Assembly: GCA_041158345.1 (NCBI GenBank)
Contig: JBEBBO010000149.1
Location: 1 to 15,295 of the forward strand
From: UBA6136 sp041158345
GTDB lineage: Bacteria > Pseudomonadota > Gammaproteobacteria > Methylococcales > Methylococcaceae
Reading direction: 5' to 3'
Length of the DNA: 15,295 nt
Part shown: positions 1 to 7,526 of the stretch, one piece after another
How the letters are laid out: every line of letters starts with the position of its first letter
How positions within the stretch are numbered: position 1 is the first letter of the stretch
The notes under the pieces: model-generated
The model's input: the letters and a program-made list of their open reading frames with translations, nothing else
What the model was told of the DNA's origin: nothing
Databases searched by the model: none
Program-made: the position numbers and the translations under genes

Positions 1-965
1 CAGGGGGCGCCGAAATGGTTGCCAATCGGCTTCGAAAGAACCTGCGCAATCTGGGACGCTGGGCGCGGCAGAACGACATCAGTTGCTACCGGCTCTATGA
101 CGCGGATCTTCCAGAATATGCCATGGCGGTGGATCTTTATCTCTGTGAAGGGGTGCTCAGGGCCCATGTGCAGGAATATGAAGCGCCCTCAACCGTGGAT
201 CCTGTTCGAGCTGAGCAACGCCTCATCGAGTTTATGGCGGCCTTGCCGGCGGTGCTCGAGATTCCCCCGGAACAGGTCATTCTCAAGGTGAGAAAACGCC
301 AGAAAGGCTTGAACCAATACGAAAAGCAGTCCGAGAAGGGCCATTTCCTCGCTGTTCAGGAGGGCGGACTGAAGTTTCGCGTGAATCTTGAGGATTATCT
401 TGATACCGGCCTTTTCCTCGACCATCGCGTCACCCGGCAGTTGATTGGTTCGATGGCCTCGAAAAAGCGGTTTCTCAATCTTTTTGCCTACACGGGTTCG
501 GCGACGGTCCATGCAGCGGCCGGTGGAGCAACATCAACGCTCAGTGTCGATCTCTCCAATACCTACCTCGACTGGGCTGAGGCCAACATGGCCCTCAATG
601 GGTTTACCGGGGGGGCGCATCGTTATCTGCGTGCCGATTGCCTTGGCTGGCTGGATCAGGCGGCAAAGGATTCGGCCCGTTTTGATCTGATCTTTCTCGA
701 TCCGCCAACCTTCTCGACCTCCAAGCGGATGGCGGGAACGCTCGATGTTCAGCGCGATCACGTCGGAATGATTCGTGCGGCCATGGCTATTTTGGCCCCG
801 GGTGGGCGACTGGTGTTCACGACCAATCAACGAAAGTTCAAGCTGGATCGCTCGGCACTGGAGGATCTGGCGATCGAAGACATCAGCGCAAAAACGCTGC
901 CCAAGGACTTTGAGAGAAATCCAAGGATTCATATGGGCTGGATCCTCCACGCCAAAGCGGATTAA
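1..965 (+). CDS. rlmL: RlmKL C-terminal part (23S rRNA methyltransferase), 5' truncated by window edge
   Basis: This is the C-terminal half of the fused 23S rRNA methyltransferase RlmKL. The full E. coli protein is about 700 residues, with an N-terminal RlmL part (m2G2445) and a C-terminal RlmK part (m7G2069); both use S-adenosylmethionine. The reading frame is open from base 3, and the first residues GAEMVANRLRKNL match the interior of RlmKL, so the ATG at 15 is an internal Met and the gene begins outside the window. Counting from that Met, visible features are the LFLDHR stretch near 133-138, the SAM-binding FAYTGSATVHAA loop at 157-168, the SVDLS acidic end of strand 2 near 177-181, and the base-binding LDPPTF motif at 228-233. 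The end matches the family terminus. An SD-like AGGGGAG follows its stop and serves acyP 14 bp downstream, so the two are probably co-transcribed. Confidence 0.93.
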   Translation, partial: GGAEMVANRLRKNLRNLGRWARQNDISCYRLYDADLPEYAMAVDLYLCEGVLRAHVQEYEAPSTVDPVRAEQRLIEFMAALPAVLEIPPEQVILKVRKRQKGLNQYEKQSEKGHFLAVQEGGLKFRVNLEDYLDTGLFLDHRVTRQLIGSMASKKRFLNLFAYTGSATVHAAAGGATSTLSVDLSNTYLDWAEANMALNGFTGGAHRYLRADCLGWLDQAAKDSARFDLIFLDPPTFSTSKRMAGTLDVQRDHVGMIRAAMAILAPGGRLVFTTNQRKFKLDRSALEDLAIEDISAKTLPKDFERNPRIHMGWILHAKAD

Positions 966-979
966 GGGGAGCGATCAGC

Positions 980-1264
980 ATGGTGGAATTGGCCCGTAAG
1001 CGGGTGATTGTGTCGGGGCGGGTGCAGGGCGTTTTCTTTCGTGAGTCGACCCGCAAGAAAGCCGAGGCCTTGGGGCTTTCCGGCTGGGTCAGAAATCTTG
1101 AGGATGGCCGGGTCGAGTGGGTTGCCGAAGGGGCGCCAGTCGCTGTAGAAGCGCTGGTTCGCTGGTGCCGGTCCGGGGGACCGATTTTGGCGCGGGTCGA
1201 CCGGGTGGATGTCCTTGATCCGCCCGAGGGTGCCTTGGTGTCCGGATTTGAGGTCTTGCGCTAG
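980..1264 (+). CDS. acyP: Acylphosphatase
   Basis: This 94-residue protein has the normal acylphosphatase length and hydrolyses the carboxyl-phosphate bond of acyl phosphates in the cytoplasm. The signature VSGRVQGVFFR spans residues 11-21, with the catalytic, phosphate-binding Arg at 21. The second signature GWVRNLEDGRVEW begins at 35 and places the catalytic Asn at 39. The ATG at 980 follows AGGGGAG (966-972) at suitable spacing. The gene lies 14 bp after rlmKL in the same direction. Its TAG stop shares a palindromic CTAG with the stop of convergent kdsB, so the two genes overlap tail to tail by 4 bp with no room for a terminator between them. Confidence 0.93.
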   Translation: MVELARKRVIVSGRVQGVFFRESTRKKAEALGLSGWVRNLEDGRVEWVAEGAPVAVEALVRWCRSGGPILARVDRVDVLDPPEGALVSGFEVLR

Positions 1265-2019
1265 CCTTCGAGAATTTTGCTGACCCGCTCAAGATCTTCG
1301 GGCGTATCGACGCCCGCATGCGGGGGTTTTGCCACCGTCATGACCTTGATCTTTTCTCCTTCCCAGAGAATGCGAAGCTGTTCAAGCGCCTCAATCCGCT
1401 CGAGTTCGGATTGGGGCCAACGCACGTAACGGCGCAAAAAGCCGGCGCGGTAGGCGTAAATGCCAATGTGGCGGAGCCATGTGCCGGTGGATGGCAGGGT
1501 CTCTTGGGAATCCCGGAACTGATCCCGATGCCAAGGAATGGCGGCGCGACTGAAGTAGAGCGCATGTCCACAGCGATTGGTAACCACTTTGACGGCATTG
1601 GGATCAAAGACCTCCTGGGCGTCTTTGATCGGTGCGCCGAGCGTTGCGACGCTCGCTGCCGGGTCGTCGTGCAGTGCTTCAGCCAGCTGTTGAATCAGAA
1701 TCGGTTGCATCAAGGGTTCATCGCCCTGAAGATTGACCACGAGCGTGTCATCCGACCAGCCTTCGATATTGGCGACTTCCGTAATGCGATCTGTTCCACT
1801 GGCATGATCCTGACGCGTCATCAGGGCCTTGACCGCAAGCCCTTTAACGGCCTCCACGATTCGCGCATCATCGGTCGCGACAAATACCTCGCCCCCGGCT
1901 TCCAGCGCACGCTCGCAGACGTGCACGATCATGGGCTTCCCGGCAATTTCCAGCAGCGGCTTGCCGGGCAATCGGCTCGATCCAAGCCGTGCCGGAATCA
2001 CCGTTTTGAAGGAAACCAC
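1261..2019 (-). CDS. kdsB: 3-deoxy-manno-octulosonate cytidylyltransferase (CMP-Kdo synthetase)
   Basis: KdsB activates Kdo with CTP to give CMP-Kdo, the sugar donor for the inner core of lipopolysaccharide, in the cytoplasm. The 252-residue length is typical. Motifs in order: nucleotide-binding IPARLGSSRLPGKPL (8-22), ASGTDRI (73-79), NLQGDEP with the Mg-binding Asp100 (96-102), YFSRAAIPWHRD (155-166), HIGIYAYR (184-191), ELERIEALEQLRIL (205-218) and GVDTPEDL (236-243). The start is GTG at 2017-2019; the codon after it is Val and the family motif begins at once, so no other start fits well. I see no Shine-Dalgarno. The stop of trm112 lies only 2 bp upstream, which suggests translational coupling. 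It is the last gene of the exbB-exbD-trm112-kdsB cluster. Confidence 0.95.
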   Translation of the reverse strand: MVSFKTVIPARLGSSRLPGKPLLEIAGKPMIVHVCERALEAGGEVFVATDDARIVEAVKGLAVKALMTRQDHASGTDRITEVANIEGWSDDTLVVNLQGDEPLMQPILIQQLAEALHDDPAASVATLGAPIKDAQEVFDPNAVKVVTNRCGHALYFSRAAIPWHRDQFRDSQETLPSTGTWLRHIGIYAYRAGFLRRYVRWPQSELERIEALEQLRILWEGEKIKVMTVAKPPHAGVDTPEDLERVSKILEG

Positions 2020-2021
2020 GT

Positions 2022-2231
2022 CTAGTCGACCAGCGCCGTCTTTTTAGGGAGTGCGTCGTACTCCTCGATGCTGATGCGTCGGGCCTCAACTTCCAGCATC
2101 ACCGGAATGCCGTCACGCACCGGAAATGCGAGCTTGTCGGCGCGGCAAACCAGTTCATCCTGGGTTTCGAGAAAGACAAGGTCGGCTTTGCAAATCGGGC
2201 AGACCAGAATGTCCAATAATTTTTTGTCCAT
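2022..2231 (-). CDS. Trm112/YcaR family small zinc-ribbon protein
   Basis: This 69-residue protein matches the YcaR/Trm112 family throughout: LLDILVCPICKADL at 5-18, ELVCRADKLAFPVRDGIPV at 26-44. Cys11, Cys14 and Cys29 are the visible metal-binding candidates of the short zinc ribbon. In eukaryotes and archaea Trm112 is a cofactor for methyltransferases; in bacteria the role is not settled, but the gene is very often placed beside kdsB and lpxK. The ATG at 2231 has a clear AGAGGA ribosome site just upstream. It starts 18 bp after the exbD stop, and its own stop is 2 bp before the kdsB start. Confidence 0.9.
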   Translation of the reverse strand: MDKKLLDILVCPICKADLVFLETQDELVCRADKLAFPVRDGIPVMLEVEARRISIEEYDALPKKTALVD

Positions 2232-2249
2232 GGATTCCTCTGAAATGAA

Positions 2250-2681
2250 TTAGGGTCGGGAGGGAGGGGATAGGGGCGAGACCGTGGCGAAGCTGATGCG
2301 TTGAAAGCCGAGCTGCTCGAGGGCCTCAAGGGTGGTCACCAGGGCTTGGTGACGCGAGTTTCGGTCTGCCTCAATCAGAATCAAGGGATCTTTCTGATCG
2401 CCCGCGGCCGCTTGGATGGCCCCCTTCAGGCTTTCCATCGTCGCCTCTGGAACAGGATGTCCCGCAACGAGGTGGTGTCCCTCGGGATCAATCGCAATCG
2501 AAAGGGGTTTTTCAGGTGACAGGGGGGCCGGTTGTCCCGCTTCTGGGAGATGGATTTCGATGCCTTTCTGTTGGGCAAAGGTCGTGGTCATCACGAGAAA
2601 AATCAGCAGGATGATGAGGACATCGATTAACGGAATCAGATTGAGCTCTGGTTCATCCCGATCATGGGGCCTGAAGTTCAT
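2250..2681 (-). CDS. exbD: ExbD/TolR family biopolymer transport protein
   Basis: ExbD/TolR-type subunit of an inner-membrane proton-driven motor. The 143-residue protein has a short cytoplasmic N terminus, one transmembrane helix at about 16-35 (LIPLIDVLIILLIFLVMTTT) and a periplasmic domain. Asp20 within the helix corresponds to the conserved proton-carrying Asp of ExbD. The periplasmic part holds the usual ILIEADRNSRHQALV segment (101-115) and a Pro/Ser-rich end. The start ATG overlaps the stop of the upstream exbB gene by 4 bp (ATGA), indicating translational coupling and 1:1 operon partnership. The location next to trm112-kdsB is the standard place for the exbBD copy linked to lipid A and LPS genes, so a role in envelope energy coupling is likely, but the partner (TonB-like or other) is not in the window. 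Confidence 0.93.
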   Translation of the reverse strand: MNFRPHDRDEPELNLIPLIDVLIILLIFLVMTTTFAQQKGIEIHLPEAGQPAPLSPEKPLSIAIDPEGHHLVAGHPVPEATMESLKGAIQAAAGDQKDPLILIEADRNSRHQALVTTLEALEQLGFQRISFATVSPLSPPSRP

Positions 2682-3340
2682 GCGGGACGCTCAGGGCTGG
2701 TGTGATCCAGACTTTCGATCAACTGCATCGCTTCTTCTTCCATGCGGACGGTCAGCTCCGTGATTCGCCCCCGGAAATAGCGGTAGAAAATCAGGCTGGG
2801 GATGGCCACTGCAAGTCCTGCGGCGGTCGACATCAGGATTTCGGAAATGCCACCGGCCAGCAGTGCGGGGTTCTGGATCGCGCCCTGCGCGCCGGCACTC
2901 GAAAACGAGGAGAACACCGTCATCATGCCGAGAACGCTTCCCAGGAGCCCGAGGTAAGGCGAAACCGATGCAATCGTTCCAAGGGTGTTGAGGTAGCGCT
3001 CGAGCGTATGAACCACTTGACGTCCGGCATGCTCGACCGCGTCGCGCATGGGTTCCCGCCCCTGCGTTCGCGTGGCGAGGGCTGCTGCCAGGATGACGCC
3101 GAGAGGGGAGCTGATTCGAAGGGATCGGAGGGTGCGACTGTCGATCTGGCCTTCGCGATGAAGCCGGTAGACCTCCGGGATCAAATCAGTTGGCATGACC
3201 TGATAGGTTCGAAGGGCCCATAGCCGCTCCAGAACAATGGCCACGGAAACAATGGAACAGATGACGAGAGGCGCCATCATCCAGCCACCTAGCTTGAAGA
3301 TTTCGATCACGGTGCGCGAACTTATCCTGAGAAGGGTCAA
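2678..3340 (-). CDS. exbB: ExbB/MotA/TolQ-type proton channel protein
   Basis: Polytopic partner of ExbD forming the proton channel. Three hydrophobic segments are visible in the 220-residue frame: about 18-38 (LGGWMMAPLVICSIVSVAIVL), 120-146 (the SPYLGLLGSVLGMMTVF core) and 162-188 (ISEILMSTAAGLAVAIPSLIFYRYF), with the large cytoplasmic loop between the first two. This is the family layout. The start is uncertain: the longest frame begins at TTG (3340), while an in-frame GTG at 3308-3310 begins ten codons later, right before IEIFKLGGWMMAPL. AGGATAAG lies upstream of the GTG but rather far, and AGGG is too close to the TTG. The gene ends in a 4-bp overlap with exbD. Upstream lies a 136-bp divergent region facing lptM. 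Confidence 0.9.
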   Translation of the reverse strand: MTLLRISSRTVIEIFKLGGWMMAPLVICSIVSVAIVLERLWALRTYQVMPTDLIPEVYRLHREGQIDSRTLRSLRISSPLGVILAAALATRTQGREPMRDAVEHAGRQVVHTLERYLNTLGTIASVSPYLGLLGSVLGMMTVFSSFSSAGAQGAIQNPALLAGGISEILMSTAAGLAVAIPSLIFYRYFRGRITELTVRMEEEAMQLIESLDHTSPERPA

Positions 3341-3407
3341 TCGCCCTGATACGGGGCATGGGCTGAATCACATTCTATCATCCGCCGGGGTTCAGGGGGC
3401 GCTCGCC

Positions 3408-3437
3408 CTGACGGTGGAATCCCGGTTCGACTACAAT
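3408..3437 (+). promoter_or_regulatory. Sigma70-like promoter for the lptM-lysA-dapF-DUF484-xerC operon
   Basis: CTGACG (3408-3413, 4 of 6 to TTGACA) and TACAAT (3432-3437, 5 of 6 to TATAAT) are separated by 18 bp. A transcript would begin near 3444 and leave a leader of about 33 bases before the lptM ATG. It lies in the only sizeable gap upstream of the operon (3341-3476). Pattern match only. Confidence 0.5.
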
Positions 3438-3476
3438 AGAAACATCCCTGCCCACCGAGATGGCCCTGGTTTTTTC

Positions 3477-3746
3477 ATGATTTCAATTCGACTCAACGAC
3501 CTGCGCTTCAGTCTTTTGGTTCTGATGCTGGCCCTGTTTCTCTCTGGTTGTGGCCAGAAAGGTCCGCTGTACATGGAAGGACATGAGCCGCCCTCTCAAC
3601 GCGCGGTAGCCAAGAAACGGCGTCAAGAGCAGGCCAAGCAGGCCGAGGAGGCGCTTAAAGCGCAACCGTCGGGTGGGCCTCGTGAAGAGATGCCTGAGAG
3701 CGATAAAGACAACATGCCAGCATTGGCCCCATCAGCACCGAACTAA
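3477..3746 (+). CDS. lptM: LptM/YifL-type small lipoprotein (lppL-like, upstream of lysA)
   Basis: A predicted 89-residue lipoprotein. Residues 10-24 are a hydrophobic signal segment ending in a lipobox (FLSGC), with the lipidated Cys at 25. Immediately after it comes CGQKGPLY, the hallmark of the LptM (YifL) family; E. coli LptM assists maturation of the LPS translocon LptDE at the outer membrane. The rest is charged and low in complexity: a KKRRQEQAKQAEEALK helix (46-61) and a Pro/Glu/Asp-rich tail, longer than the compact E. coli protein. The frame stays open upstream to 3237, but the ATG at 3477 gives a proper signal peptide, lies downstream of the promoter, and the upstream part overlaps exbB antisense. 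The stop abuts the lysA ATG (TAAATG). The lysA neighbour is the classic context (lppL in Pseudomonas). Confidence 0.85.
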   Translation: MISIRLNDLRFSLLVLMLALFLSGCGQKGPLYMEGHEPPSQRAVAKKRRQEQAKQAEEALKAQPSGGPREEMPESDKDNMPALAPSAPN

Positions 3747-4997
3747 ATGGACCACTTCAACGAACGCTCCGGGCGACTTTACGCCGAAGAAATTCCCCTC
3801 AAGGCGCTAGCCGAGACGCACGGTACGCCGCTCTACGTCTACTCTCGAGCCACGCTCGAGCGGCACTATCGGGCCTTTGATCAAGCCTTTGGGGGGGTGG
3901 CACATCTCATTTGCTACGCCGTGAAGGCGAACTCCAATCTCGCCATCCTGAATGTGCTGGCCCGATTAGGCTCGGGTTTCGACATCGTCTCCGGGGGCGA
4001 ACTCGAGCGCGTACTTCGGGCCGGCGGTGATCCCTCAAAGGTGGTTTTTTCCGGTGTTGGGAAGCGAGAGGACGAACTTCGGCAGGCCCTTGATGTTGGG
4101 ATTCGCTGCTTCAACGTCGAAGTCCCGGACGAACTCGACATCCTCAATCGGCTGGCCGGCGAACGCGGCGTTCGTGCTCCGATTTCGCTGCGGGTCAACC
4201 CGGATGTCGATGCCAATACGCATCCCTATATCTCGACCGGCTTGCGTGAGAACAAGTTCGGAATTCCGATGGATAGCGCGTTCGGCGAGTATCTTCGGGC
4301 GAAGTCATTGCCGCATCTCAAGATTGTCGGGATCGACTGCCATATTGGCTCGCAGTTGACCAAAATCGATCCCTTCCTGGATGCCTTTGATCGGTTGTTG
4401 GGCATGGTGGACCGATTGGCAGCCGAAGGCATTGTTCTGGATCACATCGATATCGGGGGGGGGCTTGGGATTCGTTACAACGACGAGAATCCTCCGGAGC
4501 CGTCTGAATACGCCGCTGCAGTGATCGATCGCCTCAAGGGGCGCAAGGTTTCCTTGTTCATGGAGCCTGGCCGTGCAATTGTTGGAAACGCCGGCGTTCT
4601 CCTGACCCAGGTGCTCTACCTTAAATCCAATGGCGAAAAGCATTTTGCGGTGGTGGATGCGGCGATGAATGACCTGATTCGTCCTTCGCTTTACCAGGCC
4701 TGGCAGGCCATCCTGCCTGTCGAACCCTCGTCGGGGACTCCCTCGAAGCACTATGACATTGTGGGGCCGGTGTGCGAAACCGGCGACTTTTTGGGCAAAG
4801 ATCGAGAGCTTGCCATCGCGCCGGGTGATGTTCTGGCGGTTCGTTCAGCTGGCGCCTACGGTTTCACGATGAGCTCCAATTACAACTCCCGCCCCCGAGC
4901 GGCTGAAATTCTGGTGGATGGGGATCGCGCGCATGTGGTGCGTCAGCGCGAGACCGTCGAGGGCCTTTTCGCCCTTGAAAGCATTCTCTCGGCGTGA
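3747..4997 (+). CDS. lysA: Diaminopimelate decarboxylase
   Basis: LysA decarboxylates meso-diaminopimelate to L-lysine, the last step of lysine synthesis, using pyridoxal phosphate. The 416-residue length is typical. Visible active-site features: the PLP Lys60 in CYAVKANSN, HIGSQ at 199-203, the phosphate-binding IGGGLG loop at 236-241, EPGR at 273-276, the Cys343 of PVCETGDF contributed across the dimer, and the Tyr of AGAYGF (371). The N terminus (MDHFNERSGRLYAEEIPL) aligns with the Pseudomonas protein, so the ATG at 3747 is favoured although no SD is evident; the start directly follows the lptM stop, consistent with coupling. It is followed by dapF, which makes its substrate, with overlap or near-contact. 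Confidence 0.97.
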   Translation: MDHFNERSGRLYAEEIPLKALAETHGTPLYVYSRATLERHYRAFDQAFGGVAHLICYAVKANSNLAILNVLARLGSGFDIVSGGELERVLRAGGDPSKVVFSGVGKREDELRQALDVGIRCFNVEVPDELDILNRLAGERGVRAPISLRVNPDVDANTHPYISTGLRENKFGIPMDSAFGEYLRAKSLPHLKIVGIDCHIGSQLTKIDPFLDAFDRLLGMVDRLAAEGIVLDHIDIGGGLGIRYNDENPPEPSEYAAAVIDRLKGRKVSLFMEPGRAIVGNAGVLLTQVLYLKSNGEKHFAVVDAAMNDLIRPSLYQAWQAILPVEPSSGTPSKHYDIVGPVCETGDFLGKDRELAIAPGDVLAVRSAGAYGFTMSSNYNSRPRAAEILVDGDRAHVVRQRETVEGLFALESILSA

Positions 4998-4999
4998 TC

Positions 5000-5830
5000 A
5001 TGCGACTGGCCTTTACCAAAATGCAGGGGCTCGGTAACGATTTCATCGTGATCGATGCGGTCCGGCAGTCGGTTTCGCTCGATCCCGAACGGATTCGTCG
5101 TCTCGCGGACCGCCATTTTGGGATTGGTTGCGATCAGGTGCTGGTGGTTGAACCGGCCCAAAGTCCGGCTGCGGATTTTCGCTATCGCATTTTCAATGCC
5201 GATGGTTCCGAAGTCGCCCAGTGTGGCAATGGGGCCCGCTGTTTTGCGCGTTTCGTTCATGACAAAGGGTTGACGAATCATGACTCCATTCGGGTTGAAA
5301 CCCAATCGGGCGCCCTGGTTTTGAACCTGGTTGCAGGCAACGAGGTACTGGTCGATATGGGGGTACCCCGGCATGCCCCTGATGCCATTCCGCTGAAGGC
5401 GGCAGAAGAGTCAGCCCTCTACACGGTGGACGTGGCGGGCCAGGCAATCCAGTTTGCGGCAGTGTCCATGGGAAACCCGCATGCGGTGATCCAGGTGGCC
5501 GATACGGTGAATGCCCCGGTCGAGCGATGGGGGCCGCTGATTGAATCCCATCCGATGTTTCCTGAGCGCGTGAACGTGGGTTTTCTCGAAGTCGTGGATC
5601 GCCACCAAGCGCGTCTTCGGGTCTATGAAAGAGGCTCTGGCGAAACGCTGGCCTGTGGCAGTGGCGCGTGTGCGGCCGCTGTCGTCGGCATTGAGCAGGG
5701 TCTTCTCGAAAGTCCAGTGAATATTGCGCTTCCGGGGGGGCATTTGGTCATCAACTGGCAAGGTCGGGGTTTTCCTGTGATGATGCAAGGGCCAGCAGTG
5801 ACTGTTTTTGAGGGAGAGATTGAGCTGTGA
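5000..5830 (+). CDS. dapF: Diaminopimelate epimerase
   Basis: DapF converts LL-diaminopimelate to the meso form, feeding both peptidoglycan and LysA. It is a cofactor-free two-base epimerase; both catalytic cysteines are present, Cys75 in SEVAQCGNGARC and Cys219 in ETLACGSGACA. The N terminus FTKMQGLGNDFIVID (5-19) and SMGNPHAV (157-164) are also diagnostic, and 276 residues is the usual length. Two starts are possible: ATG at 5000, chosen because it gives the family N terminus MRLAFTKM, or GTG at 4994, which overlaps the lysA stop as GTGA and adds two residues. Neither has a clear SD, so expression probably depends on coupling to lysA. Confidence 0.96.
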   Translation: MRLAFTKMQGLGNDFIVIDAVRQSVSLDPERIRRLADRHFGIGCDQVLVVEPAQSPAADFRYRIFNADGSEVAQCGNGARCFARFVHDKGLTNHDSIRVETQSGALVLNLVAGNEVLVDMGVPRHAPDAIPLKAAEESALYTVDVAGQAIQFAAVSMGNPHAVIQVADTVNAPVERWGPLIESHPMFPERVNVGFLEVVDRHQARLRVYERGSGETLACGSGACAAAVVGIEQGLLESPVNIALPGGHLVINWQGRGFPVMMQGPAVTVFEGEIEL

Positions 5831-6528
5831 GTGCACAAGAACCCACCTTGAGCCCTGAAGAGTCGAGTAATGCGGCTCAGGTGGCAGCCTATCTTTCATC
5901 TCACCCGGATTTTTTCTCTGCCCACCTGACGCTGCTTGAATCGCTTCGGCTTCCCCATGAAAGCGGCACTGCGGTGTCCTTGGTTGCGCGTCAGATTGAT
6001 GTCCTAAGAGAAAAGAATGAGCGGCTTTCGGAGCAGCTGGACGATCTGGTCCAGATCGCCCGGGAAAACGACGCCTTGTATCAGCGGATTCACCAACTGA
6101 CATTGACGCTCCTCGATGCGAAAAGCCTCGAAGATGTTCTCGCCAGCCTCGATTGGGGATTGCATCAGTATTTTCAGGCAGATTTCGTGGTCGTTCGGTT
6201 GCTCCAACCGATGGTTGAAAGTCCGGTCCTTCAGCTGTTTACGGCCGAAGATCATCCTTCGCGTGCCTGGGCCGAGGAGCGAGCTGAAGCTGCGCAGCCC
6301 CTCTGCGGCCAGCCGGACCCCGAACATGCCCGGTATCTCTTTGGCGACGTGGCTGATGAAGTCGGATCCTACGCCGTCATTCGCCTCCATCATGCAGCGC
6401 TTCGCGGTCTTTTTGCGATCGGCAGCAGGGATCCTGAGCGCTTCCGCGCCGACATGGGTTTCGTGTTTTTGACCCAAATGAGCGAAATTCTCGCCAGTCG
6501 CATGGCCAGCCTGCTCACCCAGGATTAA
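5827..6528 (+). CDS. DUF484 family protein (GAF-like fold)
   Basis: A 233-residue DUF484 protein of unsettled function, a constant neighbour of dapF and xerC in gammaproteobacteria. The N terminus carries the family pattern VAAYLSSHPDFFSAHLTLLESLRLPHESGTAVSL split over residues 19-52. A probable coiled coil follows at about 55-90 (RQIDVLREKNERLSEQLDDL). A GAF-like domain then fills about 97-230, ending in RADMGFVFLTQMSEILASRM. The GTG start overlaps the dapF stop by 4 bp (GTGA), with a purine-rich GGGAGAG upstream, indicating coupling. GAF domains often bind small ligands or mediate dimerisation, but nothing here identifies a ligand. Confidence 0.88.
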   Translation: MSAQEPTLSPEESSNAAQVAAYLSSHPDFFSAHLTLLESLRLPHESGTAVSLVARQIDVLREKNERLSEQLDDLVQIARENDALYQRIHQLTLTLLDAKSLEDVLASLDWGLHQYFQADFVVVRLLQPMVESPVLQLFTAEDHPSRAWAEERAEAAQPLCGQPDPEHARYLFGDVADEVGSYAVIRLHHAALRGLFAIGSRDPERFRADMGFVFLTQMSEILASRMASLLTQD

Positions 6529-6532
6529 TGCG

Positions 6533-7450
6533 ATGGCTCCCGGGGCCCTCGATCATCTCGAGACCTATCTGGAACGCCTTCGGGTCCAGCAACGCCTTTC
6601 GCCGCAAACGCTCTTGGCCTATCGGCGGGATCTGGGTCAACTGCAGCATTTCTTGACGCAATCTGGCATCAGTGACTGGTGCGGGGTCGATACCAAGAGG
6701 GTTCGGGCCTATGTCGCTGAGCGACACCGTCATGGCTTGGGAAGTCGCAGCCTCCAGCGCGAGCTCTCTGCAATTCGGGGTTTTTTCGATGCCCTCATTC
6801 GGGAGGGGGTTCTGAGCCAAAATCCGGCGCAGGGCATTCGAGCGCCCAAAGCCGCCAAAACCTTACCTGATGTCCTCGATGTGGATGCCATGGTGGGGCT
6901 TTTGGAGGCCCCGCCGGAAGATCCTCAGGAGGTGCGGGATCTGGCCATGTGGGAGCTTTTTTATTCCTCGGGTCTCAGGCTTTCAGAGTTAGTGGCGCTG
7001 GATCTTCAGGATTTGGATTTTCGGGAAAACACGTTGGTGGTTCGCGAGGGCAAGGGCCAAAAATCCCGGTATGTTCCCATAGGACGCTGCGCAAGGGCTG
7101 CGCTTGAGGACTGGCTCAAGGTCCGAGACACCTGGCCGGGCGCAGGACTCTCGGCCGTGTTCACCAGTCGGCGTGGCCTGAGAATTTCACCGCGCAGCGT
7201 TCAATCGCGGCTGTCGCGCTGGCAGCTCAAGCAGGGGGGCGCGGCTGCTGTCCATCCGCACATGCTTAGGCACTCTTTTGCGAGTCACCTTCTGGAATCC
7301 AGTGGCGATCTTCGGGCTGTCCAGGAGCTTCTGGGGCACGCCAACCTGAGTACAACCCAGGTCTACACCCATCTCGATTACCAACATTTGGCCAAGGTCT
7401 ACGACCAGGCCCATCCTCGGGCCAGGCGAAAGGGCGAGGGGAAGGGCTGA
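6533..7450 (+). CDS. xerC: Site-specific tyrosine recombinase XerC
   Basis: XerC acts with XerD at dif to resolve chromosome dimers at division. The 305-residue protein has the N-terminal SAM-like core-binding domain (about 5-95) and the catalytic domain (about 112-295). All catalytic residues are visible: Arg149 in SSGLRLSE, Lys174 in GKGQKSR, His243 and Arg246 in HPHMLRHSFASHLL, His269 in LLGHANLSTTQVYTH and the nucleophile Tyr278. The sequence HMLRHSFASHLLESSGDLRA together with the dapF-DUF484 context points to XerC rather than XerD or a phage integrase. The ATG at 6533 has AGGA eight bases upstream, inside the end of the DUF484 gene; the gap is 4 bp. The basic tail (RARRKGEGKG) is slightly longer than usual. 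No yigB homolog follows, unlike in many relatives. Confidence 0.95.
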   Translation: MAPGALDHLETYLERLRVQQRLSPQTLLAYRRDLGQLQHFLTQSGISDWCGVDTKRVRAYVAERHRHGLGSRSLQRELSAIRGFFDALIREGVLSQNPAQGIRAPKAAKTLPDVLDVDAMVGLLEAPPEDPQEVRDLAMWELFYSSGLRLSELVALDLQDLDFRENTLVVREGKGQKSRYVPIGRCARAALEDWLKVRDTWPGAGLSAVFTSRRGLRISPRSVQSRLSRWQLKQGGAAAVHPHMLRHSFASHLLESSGDLRAVQELLGHANLSTTQVYTHLDYQHLAKVYDQAHPRARRKGEGKG

Positions 7451-7489
7451 GGCTGAGGGGAAGCGAGGACGTCAGGAGGGGGTCTGTTG

Positions 7490-7495
7490 TATACT
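7490..7495 (+). promoter_or_regulatory. Possible -10 element of a promoter for the DUF2333 gene
   Basis: TATACT (5 of 6 to TATAAT) lies in the 76-bp gap after xerC. The best -35 at proper spacing (around 7466-7472, with GGAC) is poor, so this promoter is weak, activator-dependent or a chance match. A transcript would begin near 7502, about 25 bases before the ATG. Confidence 0.35.
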
Positions 7496-7526
7496 CCGAC
7501 GCTGATGCCCAGTCTAGGACACCCGC

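Noticed and set aside
1318..2025. Long open frame (235 codons) on the plus strand opposite kdsB
   Set aside because: Antisense shadow of a clearly real kdsB; no domain or family resemblance in the translation.
3372..3377. TAGAAT on the minus strand as a -10 for exbB
   Set aside because: No recognisable -35 at 15-19 bp; kept as a possibility but not listed.
6533..7450. xerC as a phage or integron integrase marking a mobile element
   Set aside because: The lysA-dapF-DUF484 context and the XerC-like length and motifs identify the housekeeping gene; no attachment-site repeats or phage genes nearby.
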